DNA from: Symsagittifera roscoffensis
Lineage: Eukaryota > Xenacoelomorpha > Acoela > Convolutidae
Direction of reading: 5' to 3'
Assembly: GCF_963678635.1 (NCBI RefSeq)
Contig: NC_087063.1
Coordinates: forward strand, 22,948,701 to 23,012,700
Length of the DNA stretch: 64,000 nucleotides
The position numbers and the translations under genes were made by a program. Below are positions 19,277-31,017 of this stretch, one piece after another (position 1 is the stretch's first letter; every line of letters begins with the position of its first letter). Under the pieces are notes generated by a model that saw only the letters and a program-made list of their open reading frames with translations, searched no databases and was not told where the DNA came from.

Positions 19277-21448
19277 TTGGACGAGGTACGGAGGTTTTAC
19301 AATAAGAAGTTCGAAGAAGAACATGATGTTCACCGTAACCTGGCCTCGCCAGAGCAGTACTCGAGACTCAGTGAGAAGGGGGAATACCAATACGTGTCAG
19401 GAGTGATGGGGATAGCCTACAACCCCTTCTTAGACTCAGAAACTGGAGGCGCTCACAAGAACCACGAGGTAGCAGAGCTGCTGAAGATTTGGACAGAAAA
19501 AATAGTGGAAATAGACGCGGTGGAGAAAGAGAGGCCGAGCCTGGGCCTGATTCTTGAGAAAACACCGGAGGTGGTGAGCATACGGCGCTCGAACAAGGGA
19601 GTTGAAGTGAACATGGGTGATGGCAATGGCTTGTTGATCACGAACTTGGGAGTGGTATGGAAGTTTTTAAGACCCTCCTGTTGCCCACATCCCCACGCGA
19701 GTCTGATCGAGGAGACCACCGAGCGGGTGAGGTTAGCACCAACGGAAGATGAAGATTTGGCAAAGTTGAGTGTGGTGCACAAACTGATCTTACCTCAGAT
19801 GAAGGAGTCAGGCGAAAAGACGAACAATCTCGAGTCAGCAAAGAAGATGGAGCCGGGTAGCTGTCTGGATTCTACGTGTGGGAGTGGAGAGCACACCTGC
19901 GACGGACGATCATGTGTCAGGATACTGTCCTTTCAAAAAGAAGATCTGGTTACTTGGTTTGAAGACATCACGGAAAGGGAGAAAAGTGAAGTACAAATAG
20001 TGGCGGAGTGTTACGCGAGAACTACGGTGAACATAGCGACAGCTCTCGGATTCTTCTCGAGAATGTGTAGTCTGCAGTCACTGGAGAGGCTAGAGTCTGA
20101 ACACCATTTAGTGACGGCGTTGAGCGTGGAATCATGGCCTGGGGTGTTGCAGGTGACTCAAAAACATATCCGGAGCTGGAAGGTTGGTCTCGAGGCGGAA
20201 ATGGGGTTTCCCATGAGCGAAGCTTATGGCCTGCCATTGAACGCAAAATCCCTGATAGGGTCAATGATGGCCAATTTGTGCGGAAGCCACTTCCCACTGC
20301 ACATGGCGATGGTGGAAGCATCCAGCCAGAGAATATTGGTGGACAAGGCCTTCTCAGTGCCCAAGTGCGTGAAGTTGGCTCGGGTATCGCATCACTCGCA
20401 CAAGTTGTTGAGGAAAATCAGAGGGACAGTACCGAAAGAGTTGAGAGATGACTTGAGTGAAATCTGGGGAGAAGAGCTTTTAAAGTTGGAAAGTGAGAAC
20501 ACAAGCGATCACGAGAGACAAAACGTGATCGGAAAACCTGTGGGGGGTACTCCAAACATGGGAGAGAACGACACGATGCATGAGAAAATGATGGAGCTTG
20601 AACCTCTCTTGGAAGCCTCGGGGGAGCGTAACCTCAGGAGCATTGAGATCACCCATGGAGAATACCCATGCCACTGTTTGGCACAAACGGTGTGGTATCC
20701 AGATCACAAGAACCTCTGCCTGGTGTGGGATATGGAAGAAATTCGGTCGATTGGATTACCGGATCACCGGCAGAAGGTGACGTTCTTAGTAGTGAGTACG
20801 ATGCTGGCTCTGAGATGGATAGAAGAGAATATAACGAGGTATCGGGAAGCGAAGACGCCAACGGCTGAGTCAATATATGCGATAGACTACAGCAGGAGAC
20901 TCGAGTTGTTTGAGACTGCATGCAAAGTATTCGCCATACCAATGGAAGTCAGACACGTATGGAGCCGCTTGAGGTACTTTCCATAGTTTCGAGCGACACT
21001 GACGTCTTGGTTATACATGACAACGAAAGATCACATGAGAAAGCATCAAAAGGAGTATCGACAGTTCCAGGCCGAGATTGGGCCGGAAGCTTTCAAGAGA
21101 CCCCTGTTAACCCATCGAAATGCAATCACGACAGGATGGAAAAGAGTGGGTAAAATATCTAGAGACAACACCAAAGCGAGGGAATCGATACTAGGGGAGG
21201 ACTTGGCGAAGAACGTGAGCCTGAGCCTGCACAACTCCTTTTGTTTGAACCGGGAATCTAGGGTGAAGGCACTACCCAACCAGGCAAAGAGGTTGCAGGA
21301 GCAAAAGGAATGGATGCGATCCTATGAACAGCTGAAGGCTTGGGAGGAGATCGTGATTAGCTCCGATGATGAAGAAGAACTGTTGAGACAGTTTGCCGTA
21401 TCCAGTACTTCAGGGGACGGAACCTCCAAGGCGAAGAGTGCGAAATGA
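19277..21448 (+). CDS. Last accessory protein of the giant element, interrupted by TAG 20984
   Basis: An open frame of 569 codons to TAG 20984-20986, resuming in the same frame to TGA 21446-21448. The first codon at 19277 is TTG and the frame is open further upstream, so the true start is unclear and it may be fused to the preceding ORF. The TAG is TGG in the copy at 832-834, so it is a point mutation. No family recognised. A Cys-rich patch (~195-215) and Leu-Phe-Glu-Thr-Ala-Cys-Lys (~545) are notable; the latter has a clear relative at about 27060-27135 on the minus strand. From 20152 on, the sequence is repeated at the window start. Confidence 0.7.
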
Positions 21449-21489
21449 GCGGATGGTTCGAAGAGATCTTGAGTCTTGAGAGAGAAGGG

Positions 21490-22779
21490 GGGCTTGTGTG
21501 AATCCAGATGAAACCTGGGTTCACGAAAAAGAAATTTTAATGAATCAGATATTGTTATTAATATGTTATAATACTACATAAATCAAAATGCTGCATGACA
21601 ATTTCCTGACTGAATGGGACAAAAGAAATTTTAAATAATTGGCTTGAAAAGCGAGAATTCAAGGGTGCAGGTGTGTGCAGATTTTGATTGCTGTTTAGCG
21701 ATAGTGTGATAATTTTACATGGCCGTGAATTTTGGGGTGTAGATAAGCTTAAGTCTGCTGCAAACTTCTGTAAATGACCACTGGCACTGTACCTTGAGCA
21801 ACACTCGGTTTTCTGGGACTCACTGGTAGACGACAGCACGCGATGAGGACATCGATCTTGAGTCCGGGGAGTATGTGCCAGTCGGTCATATTTGGAAGTT
21901 TGACCTTGAGAAAAACAAGAATGCTTAATTTCGGAGTGAAATTTGATTTTTCAAAAATTCGAATGGAGCCTGTTATGCACGATTTTCTCGCGATAACTGA
22001 AAATCGAAAAAGAGAAATCAGAACGATCGAGTTGCAATCGCGGGAAAAGTTGCCAGATAAAGCAGTAGCAAATTGCCATTCGCAATTTCCGTCACAATAA
22101 AACTAGAGTAGAGCTGTCCTATCTGAAACAGAAGGAAGCGTATTCCCGAGAACTGGACCATTATTGCTCGACTGGATTATTATTCAAACTGGACTAGAGT
22201 GAACCTTCGATGGAAAGGTGGACAGATTGAGTGTCCCAATGGTTCACGAGAAACCATACTCTAGAGTTCAAACTTGGTCCTGTTATTGAAACTGATAAAC
22301 ATTAAACTCATTTAGTTACATTATTTAATTCTCGAGTTGATTACCGACTTAATTACTCCCAGTTGTTGAGCGTGCTACGATGTGAGTACTCAATTTAAAT
22401 TTCTAGAGTGTGTTTTATGATTGTTATGTTGAGGTAAGGCGAGTTTTAGGTTGATCCATCTGAAATGGATCAAAGTTCCACTGTCTGATAAAAAGTAACT
22501 TAACGGATTGTTCTGACCCGGTTTTTAACGGCGTTCATGTATTTTGGGTATCTAGAGACCTAAGTATGGGGACGTTCTTATTTCTAGAGTGGGGGGATAT
22601 TTTGGTAGTAGCCTTTAAGCTGTAACGGGTCGTAGTCTCATGTCACAAGCGAACCGAATTGGCTCCGACTGATTTGAGGTAGAAAAACACAAGAGATAGT
22701 GTCCCTGACTCTTGAGCCAATGGTTATAGGGCCTATTTTTCTTAAGCCTCATGTGTGACTACAGTAGACGAATGTTACA
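21490..22779 (+). repeat. 3' LTR of the giant element
   Basis: Direct repeat of 1345-2631 (about five differences over the last 1190 bases), ending TGTTACA at 22779, after which the flanking DNA differs. A purine-rich tract (AGAGAGAAGGGGGG) at about 21478-21492 could be the polypurine tract. The left edge is certain only to about 21490-21589. The target-site duplication cannot be checked because the other outer flank is outside the window. Confidence 0.75.
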
Positions 22780-22985
22780 TGGCTAAATGTCGGACTGTCT
22801 GGCCGACATAGGTGGAGTTACAACCCTTATCTTGTATGTTTAACCGCCCTTTGTACAATGTAACAAGTGCGTCAAGTTAAAATTAGAACCACATGCAGGA
22901 AGTAAAATTCAGCTCAGGATTTCTGGTTCCTAGGTTGTCTTGCTCCGGAGTCCCTTAAACTTCATTTTATTCTAGTCGTGTATTC
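22780..22985 (-). pseudogene. Fragment of a transposon-associated ORF (zinc-ribbon-like part)
   Basis: Read on the minus strand, about 22985 to 22800 gives a broken protein with a Cys-Gly-Ser-Asn-Phe-Asn-Leu-Thr-His…His-Cys-x-Lys-Gly-Gly stretch. This is the same region as in the fragment at 23315-24130, and about 65 bases also match at DNA level (22832-22900 with 23862-23935). Its family shows a Cys…His…Cys pattern followed by an Arg-His-Asn-Glu-Ile-like motif. The giant element's 3' LTR abuts it. Confidence 0.45.
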
Positions 22986-23314
22986 GGAACTGTTCATTTA
23001 ACCAATGGCAGACCAACAAGTACTGGAAACGTTACTGGAGACAATTTCGTTTGGTAAACTGTTCCAGTCCATTGTAACTCTGTTGGCGAAGAAAAGTTGC
23101 CGCTGATTTGTTCGCCATTTCTTCACGTTGATCTTCTGTTTGTTTCTTTGTTGATCTCTTTCATTCATTTTTTGAAATTAAATTTTAAGAAAGGCCCTTC
23201 CGTTTTGTTACGGTAAGTGCACAAGCTGGAATGGGCCATACCAGCGTTATAAAAAATGGCTATATATCAGCAGAAGTCATAAATCAGTATTAAATAAATC
23301 GTCGAAATAATTAT

Positions 23315-24130
23315 TTATCTTAGCTGTCCTTCCTCTACATTAGCGCTAATGGAGTTGTCGATAAATTGAACATTGCGCAGCGATCTGCTCCCCCTTATAC
23401 AAAGTATAGAGCTTCTCAGGAGCGCCAAGCTTATTTTAGTTCTTATGTAGTTTATCGATTCTGGATAGCTTTCTTGTCTTTTTTCACTTAGTTTTTCGAC
23501 TAATCGTTGCATCGTCCTCGTGGTTGTTGGAGCAGCGCCACCGGTGCATCCGCCACCCAGAGCAGCGCCACACAGAGTCCTTTTGCTTTAATTTCAAGTC
23601 GTGCCTCATCTTCAGTTTCCCAAAATACAGAGTAAATTCACAAAAGAAAAATAATTTAACATCAAAGTGATGGATGTTTTGGTCTTAACTGTTGTCGGAT
23701 CTAAACCTCCGGGTTCCCCTCAACCCTGTGATAGCTGATCGTAGGAGCGAGAAAGACGTCTTCAGTTGTAGTTGAATAGTTGAATTGCAACGGCAGAAGT
23801 TTCGGCTCAATCTCGACGTCAATACAAACCTTGTTCAAGAGGTTGCCGAACGGGTCTTTAATTTCATTGTGTTTTGTTTGTGTAACCGACCTTTGCACAG
23901 TAGCGCATGTGTCAAGTTAAAATTAGCACCATATGTATATGTGAGTTTGGTTTTCGTCAGTTCCCATCCGTACCTTTAGTAAATACCATTTCTGAATTCT
24001 GATTTATTCAAGTTGAAGTTGTATTTGCTCAGTAGTAAAGCACTGAGCCAGTTAGAGGCTTCCTTTTCAGAGGCCAGGTCAATCGCGTGTTCATCGGTTT
24101 CTTTCAAGGAGTAAATGAGGCTTGTTTTCA
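23315..24130 (-). pseudogene. Decayed transposon-associated ORF, C-terminal part
   Basis: Minus-strand fragments in order: ~24125-23960 (Ala-Ser-Asn-Trp-Leu…Arg-Tyr-Gly-Trp), then 23898-23701 (Lys-His-Asn-Glu-Ile-Lys-Asp and Val-Glu-Ile-Glu-Pro-Lys-Leu), then 23512-23315 (Ile-Arg-Thr-Lys-Ile-Ser-Leu-Ala-Leu-Leu-Arg-Ser…Cys-Ile-Arg-Gly-Ser-Arg). From memory of protein databases, this series of motifs is the C-terminal part of a widespread, poorly named mobile-element protein in animals. The nuclease-like Phe-Asp-Val-Arg-Val-Phe-Asn-Pro part expected between the last two pieces is missing. Frameshifts and stops show it is dead. Confidence 0.55.
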
Positions 24131-24684
24131 TTCGGTTTGTTCTATCAGCTTTCAATTTTTTGATTTTCGAACAGATTTTTTCTTGCTGTGCTATTGCTGT
24201 AACAGGATCTTGAGATTCCAGTAGTAGTGATGTTTCCTTACACCATTCTAGATAGCTTTCATTATCGGATGGCAGCTTGATGTTAAGAAAAAAAACAACG
24301 CCGAAAATTTTTGAGCAGACACAAGTTGAGCCGAAAGATAAATTCCCACATTAAACAATTATGGACAACACTTGCACTTGCAACAAAAATGAAGGTTGTT
24401 TAGGTCACAAGAAAAATTAGTGATATGTTAACTAAGCCGACAATGTTTGAGCAGTCACCAACTGAACCGAAAAAAGGTATGAAAAATTTTTGAAATTTTT
24501 TTAAAAAATCTTTCAAGTTAGAAGTTAGAATGAACATCACTTGAACTTTTGTTACTACAACGAAAACTGTCTACAGCACAAGTAAAATCCGTTCTGGCAA
24601 TTTGACCGACAAAACTCGAGCGAACTAACAAACAACCAACAATTCATATTTCTCGGAATTTTTTTTTCAATTTCCTCAATAATG

Positions 24685-24752
24685 AAAAAAAAACAAAGTC
24701 CGATCACGACTCGAACCCCAGACCTTGGGTTACAAGAGCAACTGTTTTGCCT
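24685..24752 (-). mobile_element. Possible tRNA-derived SINE fragment
   Basis: The reverse complement has a B-box-like GGGGTTCGAGTC preceded by an anticodon-arm-like CTCTTGTAACCCAAGG, resembling the 3' half of a threonine-type tRNA. The acceptor stem and A box are not convincing, so it is more likely a SINE fragment than a tRNA gene. Confidence 0.3.
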
Positions 24753-26680
24753 CCAGAATGAAAAGAACGGAAGTAGAAAGAATGTCAGCGAGTGATTCAA
24801 CTGTTTTGTTAAACTAGTTGGAACTAGAAAAATGTCTATATTCCAGTTTGATTACGCTTGCTTATCGCAAGCTTAATTATCGCAAGCTTAAATAAATATC
24901 TTGTACGCGTCGATCATGGCTCCTCTCCTCCAGTAGTCGAGAGACAGTAACTGCAGTTTTTAGCCTCGCTGCGTAAAATAGAATTTCCAATTTGGGTACT
25001 AATTTTGCGGCTCTTTTCTGCCCTTTTTCTATCATTTTAACAAATTTTTTTAATCGTTGAAGCCACTTTTAAACAGATTTGTTATGATCGTTTGATCACA
25101 AAAAATTTTCGAACTGTGACTTTTTTTAATTTGATCATTCGTTTGTGATTTTTGATGCTATGTCATCAGAACTTCTATTTTACTTACTATTACATAACTT
25201 ATTGTAATATTCGCCCGGAAAGTGCATATCGACGGAAAATAAAGCTAGGTTATGAAACGACTGGCTACCGCCTTAACACATCTTCATATGCTTTTAACCG
25301 TCTCGAGCAAAGCCAGTTCTATGTGTGGTCCTTTAAAGTCGGGTCGACAAAGTTATTACTGGTTTTGGGCTATTGGCCAGATTGCGTAGATTAGCTTAGT
25401 TAATTGCAAAATAGTGAGCTCATGGCTGGGTCTCAGTATCCCCAGACCACGAGGTCACTCCTAAAAACAGTGTTACTACTGATTACCATATTACGATTGT
25501 TTTTGTTCAGTAGATAAAAATCATCATATGTATCGAAGATGGATCAACCCTTTCCCTCAGATCATAGCTTCTCATTATCTGAAAATGAATTTAAATGTTA
25601 TTCGATACTATTCAGGACATATCCGGAAGCTACATGTTGTTAAACTGCAGTTTCAGTTCCTTCCCGAGACCCATCCGGATTCTGAAAACCGGACGAAGAA
25701 CGGTCTTGTCGTCCTTCTGGAAGGGTGGTAAAATCCTCCCGATACCCTTCAGAATTCTCGGGATTTACTCGGTAACGATTGTACAGCTACAATCGTTACA
25801 ATTCGGACAGTATCGATTGACAAACCGATGTTCTTTCTATAGTATCAAGGAAACGTAAGCTTTAATTTGAACGACACACTTGAAACGTCAAGCCCATTTT
25901 TAGTCGGTCTCACAACGCGTAAAATGAGAACTTACTTGCCATCGAATAAATCAATTTTTCATTGTAACCTGAAGTCTCATGCGGTTTTTGAAATAAATTG
26001 TAGTGGATGTTGTTCCACCAGTTTTGGTTAAACGTGCCGAAATCTAACCACACAAATAACAGAACAAAAAAAAGATACGGCAGTTAAATAGCAAGTAGCA
26101 GAATGCTTTGGACAATCTAAGGCGTTAAAATGGCAATTAATTGACAAAGTAATGAAGTTAAGAAATCTTTAACAGTGGAGGCACTTCATGTAAGTAAATG
26201 CCAGCCCCAACGAACACAGGAGCCGAGAGCTTACACTAAACTACATTCTGAAATTGTGCATGTCAGCTTGACTTGAGTTTTTTTCGATTTAAATCATAAA
26301 AAATCAGCAGAAAAATTTTTGACCCCGGAACTGGTTAAAAAAGCAAAAAAAAATTGGAAAAAAGGGCAAGTTCTGCAGAAAAAACATCTCCCAAAACGAA
26401 ACTTTAAAATTTTTTTAAATTTTTTAAAACAAAAGACTCTTAAAAATTTCACAGCAATTTTAGTTGTAAGAATACTTTATTTTAAAATATTACTAGTTAG
26501 AGCGAAAAAATTAATTACAATATAATTTTAAAATTTTTTAACTAGTTTGAATAAATTGTTTTCATCAAATTGTATTTCAGTTTAATCAGTTTGATTGCTC
26601 TTCTGAGCACTTGTTAACTCAAACAGTTTCAGTTTTTTTCCTAACTTATTTGCACTTTTTCTTTGCTCTTTTTTGATTTC
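24753..26680. other. AT-rich intergenic DNA without recognised genes
   Basis: Only short ORFs with no protein-like composition. A perfect hairpin (12-base arms GTAACGATTGTA, 4-base loop) lies at about 25769-25796. Further left, two related stretches at about 24298 and 24434 (GCCGAAAATTTTTGAGCAG-like) form a short direct repeat. Confidence 0.5.
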
Positions 26681-26699
26681 GGCGTTTAGATATTCTAAG

Positions 26700-29600
26700 A
26701 TTTCTAGTATTTTCAACTTTCTTGCATCGTCGTATTTGGCTATTTTGAAACTCCATATCTTCTTATTTTGACTTGCACTCCCGGTTTCTGTGTCTTGCAG
26801 TATATAGCCTTTTGTTTCTTATAGCCATTGTTACGCTGTTTCAGGCGGTCCTCCAATCGTCTTTGAGGTTCTTTTCGCTGCGGTAGTCACTGCATTGCGG
26901 TGGTTTAAGATTTCGAGCCTATGTCCAGCTGGAACGAAATGTATACCCTGTAACGCTACAACTTGTGCTTCGTAACCTAATCATACATCCAAGTAATCAG
27001 GTTCGCTCTGAACCCTTGCTGGACTAATTTTTCGTTTTCTTAATTTTCCGTTTCCCTTCAGTTCCATCGGGATGTTCAGTATTTTGCAGATTGTCTCGAA
27101 TAGGTTCAGCTTTTTCAGACCGTTCATTTCTTCCAGTTGTCCTTTGTTGGCGCTTCCTGACATTGTTCTCTCTTACATGAGCTTCCAGATCTCTAATGTT
27201 CTTCATCATCCCAGCAAAATTGTCAACATTGATTTTGATAAATCTAGTAAACTTATATCGAGCAGCTCTATAGTGTCCCATATGAACACCAGATTACCCA
27301 TGCCGGGTAAAACCATGACTGCAACAAACAGTGGCAAGGAAACTAATCGTGCGTTAGCATGATTATCCTCCAGTTACGACCTCCAGACGCTTTAGGAGGC
27401 GTTCTACTTCCATCATTTCACAGTAAACTTCATCTACTGAATTTTATTCTGTCAAAATTGATCTTTGTAGCTTATGTTTTTCAAATTACCAAAGTTTTCA
27501 CCATCATATCCCATAAAAAGTTTTCAAGTACCGACTCTAGTTCTTTACTTAACGATTTTCGGAAAATATCTTCAGAGCGAAAGGTAAGACCTTTCGGACA
27601 TTCTCACAGGTGTCACACAGATTAGCACAGAGAAGGGTTGCCTACTCCGGCTGGCCTTGGATTTGCCTCACGTTGGCTGAATTTCATTTCCACCTCGAGC
27701 GCTTCCCTCTATTGTTGATCAATTGCGTTTGACAATTGCATGCTGCCATGTTGCACTTCCTTTTCCGTGACTCATCTTCGAAGGTTTGAAGTCGTCTAAC
27801 GTGCTGTCACCATACTGACTCCAGATTTTCATTTCAATCGTCGCACCAATCAGAGTGCGGTCACTCATTTTCGTTCTGTATTTCGCCCATAATCCTGCCA
27901 TGAGGATATCTGCTGCGATCACTATCTCGGTCATCCTCAAAGCACCCTGCAATATATCACCACCATGTACTAGATCTTCCAAGTCTTCTACTTGTTTTCA
28001 TTTTTGGTACTCGTGAATGTAGTTCCTGAGTTGACTTTTGACTTTGCGATTTTCCTTGCCTCGCAGTCATCCTCTTTTTATCGAACCTCGTGCTTTGTTA
28101 TCAACTCAGGCCTGTCTTTATTGTTGATTAAACTCGAAACTTTGCAGTACCAACCAGACCTCTTCCATGAATGCCACTATTCATTCCACGGCCAGTCCTG
28201 CTTTCATGACCACGATGACGCTTTTCCAATTCTTCCTCAGGCGAATATCTTAGGAAGGGTACTCTAGATGCATCTTCTGTTTTTCTTCTTCCAGGTGATT
28301 CCTTTGCAATTTTTTGTTTCATTTTTTCTGTGCAATTCATAAAGTCTGAACAAGCTTCCAGTGTAGAAGATGCATCTTCTACCTGTTTCGCCATTCTATT
28401 TCAATTTGATTTTCTTTGTCAGCGAGCAGGTCGATGACCAAGCTTCCGTCCTGTGAGACTTTGTCATTGCCATCTCTGTCCTCATTTGGGTTTTGATCTA
28501 TTGCTTCTTATGCATTTTGATCCCCTCCTTGATTTTATTTCTATCTTTGGTCGCATGCTGGTCTTGATCTTGAGGTTTGTTGTCCATGCTGTCTGTGGTT
28601 GACGTGATGCGTTGGAAGTTTACCATTGACCAAGTCTTCAGCATCCTTTTTATATTGTGTTTAGTGAGTAACTACAACTCCCCATTAGCGAAGTGTGCTA
28701 GAACTTCTAGAGTCAACAATCTTCCTAGTGGTATGAACTCCTTTCAGACATTGAGGACGATCATAGTTTCATTTCATAGCAGGGATAGCGGCGTTGAATT
28801 AAGCACACTCCTCTTGAAATCTTCCGGGCTTGGGAGTGGCTAGATTACTCATTCTTTCTCTTGTCGACTACTCAGAGTAAGAGAATTGCGTATCTGCCAC
28901 ACTGCTGCATTCTTGCTCTCGAAACGTGTTCTATAGTGTCAGCAAAAATTCTCCATCCATTTGTCACAATCTCGGCGCGTGTTCTACCGAGCCTACTTCG
29001 AGCAATATATTTCTGAGTAGTCGACATTCAGGCACTTATTTCGGGAGTTATCTGAAATGGTTGCAATCCTCTGATCTTTTCATATGCCGTCAACCATCAC
29101 GGAATTTTTGTCAATTCCCTATTTTTTGACATAGGGTCTCGGGTTATATTTCATTTGACCATTTGCAAATCGTCCGTTTTATTACAGAATTTGTCATGAA
29201 AAATGATCGCTATCAATTCAGATTGCGAGATGTTTTCAATGCTTCTATCATTGCTTCTGGCAGTAAGCTTTGTGATAAACAGTTCAGCGTAGTCCCGTCA
29301 ATCACCGAGATGAGGTTCAGGTGCTGCACCGACCTCTTACAGGTTCCCAGACTATAAAAGACACTAACTCACTGGCCCCCCTATCAGTACCGGTAGACGA
29401 ACCCTCGTATACAGGCGCAAGTCAGGCAACAAAGGCATGCCACCCACGTTACGCCTCATTTTTCTGATTGTCTCGTCCTCAACTAGTCCAAAAAGTTTCT
29501 GTCGCAATAAAAAATGTTTCATCATGCGCCTTAAATCCCTCATTTTTGTCCATGACGCTGTTGCTATCCTAAGTCAAACTGCTAGACCGATTCCTGCATC

Positions 29601-30700
29601 TTTTCCGGACAGGGAGTCAAGGTTTTGAGCTCGACCAACTGGCCATAGGTTAAGGCTGTCAGGGTCAGCAGGCCATCGAGTGTGACGTTCTGTACTCCCT
29701 GAGTCAGCAGGTCTTTTCTGGAAGTTTACCACTTGAAACGCCATGAACATAAACAACAACAGTATCACTACTATGGAAAATTCAGTGAGCGACTTAACAA
29801 AATTTCCGTTTAGGTAGCGAGAAAATCCGGGGAAATTTTTGGTAGAAAAGACGCGTTCCGTCCTGCTACCAATTCTTCAATCATGCTGTTAATTCAGGTA
29901 CAGCCACCTTCACTTCGTTCGATTGCTTCTAAAGTTGAGTTTGACATAGGGACTGAAGACCCACAGCTTCGGGTATAATTTGAGGTCACCCCGATCCATA
30001 TTGCCCATTTTATCACAGAATTCGTCATAAAAATTGATCACTGTAGGAAGCGAGAAAATCTAGGGTAAATTTTTGGTAGGAAGGACGCGGTCCATCATGC
30101 TACCACTTCTTCAATCATGCTGTCATTTCGTGCACAGCCGTCTTCACTTCGTCCAGTTTGCTTTTAAAATTGCCTTTGACCTAGGGCCTGAAGACCCACA
30201 GCTTCGGGTATAATTTGAGGTCACCCCGATCCATATTGCCCATTTTATCACAGAATTCGTCATAAGACCTGATCGCTATCAATTTAGATTCCGCGATGTT
30301 TTCAAACAGCAGTTCACCTATCATTGCTTCATGCAGTACACTTTGTGTGCACCAGTTCAGCGTAGTCCCGTTCATCACAGAGATGAGGTTTAGGTGCTGT
30401 TGCCTAAAATGGCCCTGCTCAACTTATCTATAATTTTGGTCGCTCTATCTCCCCTTCGTTCACTGGTGGTCATTCGTGCACTGGTTCAAAGACGTACATC
30501 CCTAATGATCCGATTCGAGGGGACAAGTACAATTTTGTTTGCCTCTGGTTTGGTTCTCAACACCAGAGCTTCTAAGTGTGCCTCCATTTTTTTGCATAAT
30601 ATCATTCCACAGCTTGATCTTCATTCCTTGGGTTCCGATTCCCGCGGTTCCTATTCTCAAAAACTCAAGAATTAGATTCATTTTTTGACTGTTTTGAAGA
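26700..30700 (-). pseudogene. Decayed relative of the giant element's accessory region
   Basis: Two minus-strand pieces match the giant element's accessory proteins in the right order. Bases 30378-30181 match residues ~192-260 of the 879-residue protein (shared Leu-Ile-Ser-Val, Thr-Ala/Thr-Leu-Asn-Trp-Cys, Tyr-Pro-Lys-Phe/Leu-Trp). Bases about 27135-27060 match the last accessory protein (shared Leu-Phe-Glu-Thr…Cys-Lys…Ile-Pro-Met-Glu). The frame is broken throughout. Within it, blocks of about 231-235 bp are tandemly duplicated (29818/30049, 29950/30185 and 30540/30775), and a more distant third copy of the Leu-Asn-Trp-Cys region lies at about 29120-29350. It is an old, diverged member of the same element family in opposite orientation. 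Confidence 0.6.
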
Positions 30701-30992
30701 AGTTTCAATTTATTGATAGTTCTTCCTAAGTAAATGGCTTTGTTTGCAAACTGCTTTGGTTCTCAAGACCAGAGTTTCTAAGTGTGCCTCCATCTCTCTC
30801 GCAATGTCTCATCCCGCAGCTTGATCTTCTTCTCCCCCGTTCACATTCTCGCGGTTCCCTAAGTAGATTCATTGATTCATTTATTGACCGTTTTGAGGAA
30901 TTTTTTACAATAATGATCGTTCTTCTACAATTGTTGGCTTTAAAATTAATTTCTAAAACAAAATTAACCAGGGATAACCGGTAACAGTAACA

Positions 30993-31017
30993 AATATATA
31001 TATATATATATATATAT
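30993..31017. repeat. (AT)n microsatellite
   Basis: About 12 AT dinucleotides directly before the MITE at 31018. Confidence 0.9.

Larger units (their letters stand above)
1345..22779 (+). mobile_element. Giant (~21 kb) Ty3/Gypsy-like LTR element, non-autonomous copy
   Basis: The whole unit runs LTR, minisatellite leader, gag, protease, integrase, macrodomain, SGNH protein, unknown accessory proteins, LTR. The order protease before integrase and the integrase C-terminal type place it with Ty3/Gypsy. It cannot copy itself because RT and RNase H are absent, and gag-pol is cut by TAA 7565, TGA 8483, TAG 10427 and two frameshifts. The nearly identical LTRs indicate a fairly recent insertion or recent recombination. 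Its base composition is much less AT-rich than the surrounding DNA. Confidence 0.8.

Noticed and set aside
19277-21448. Envelope glycoprotein
   Set aside because: No signal peptide, membrane anchor, cleavage site or Cys/glycosylation pattern of an Env was seen.
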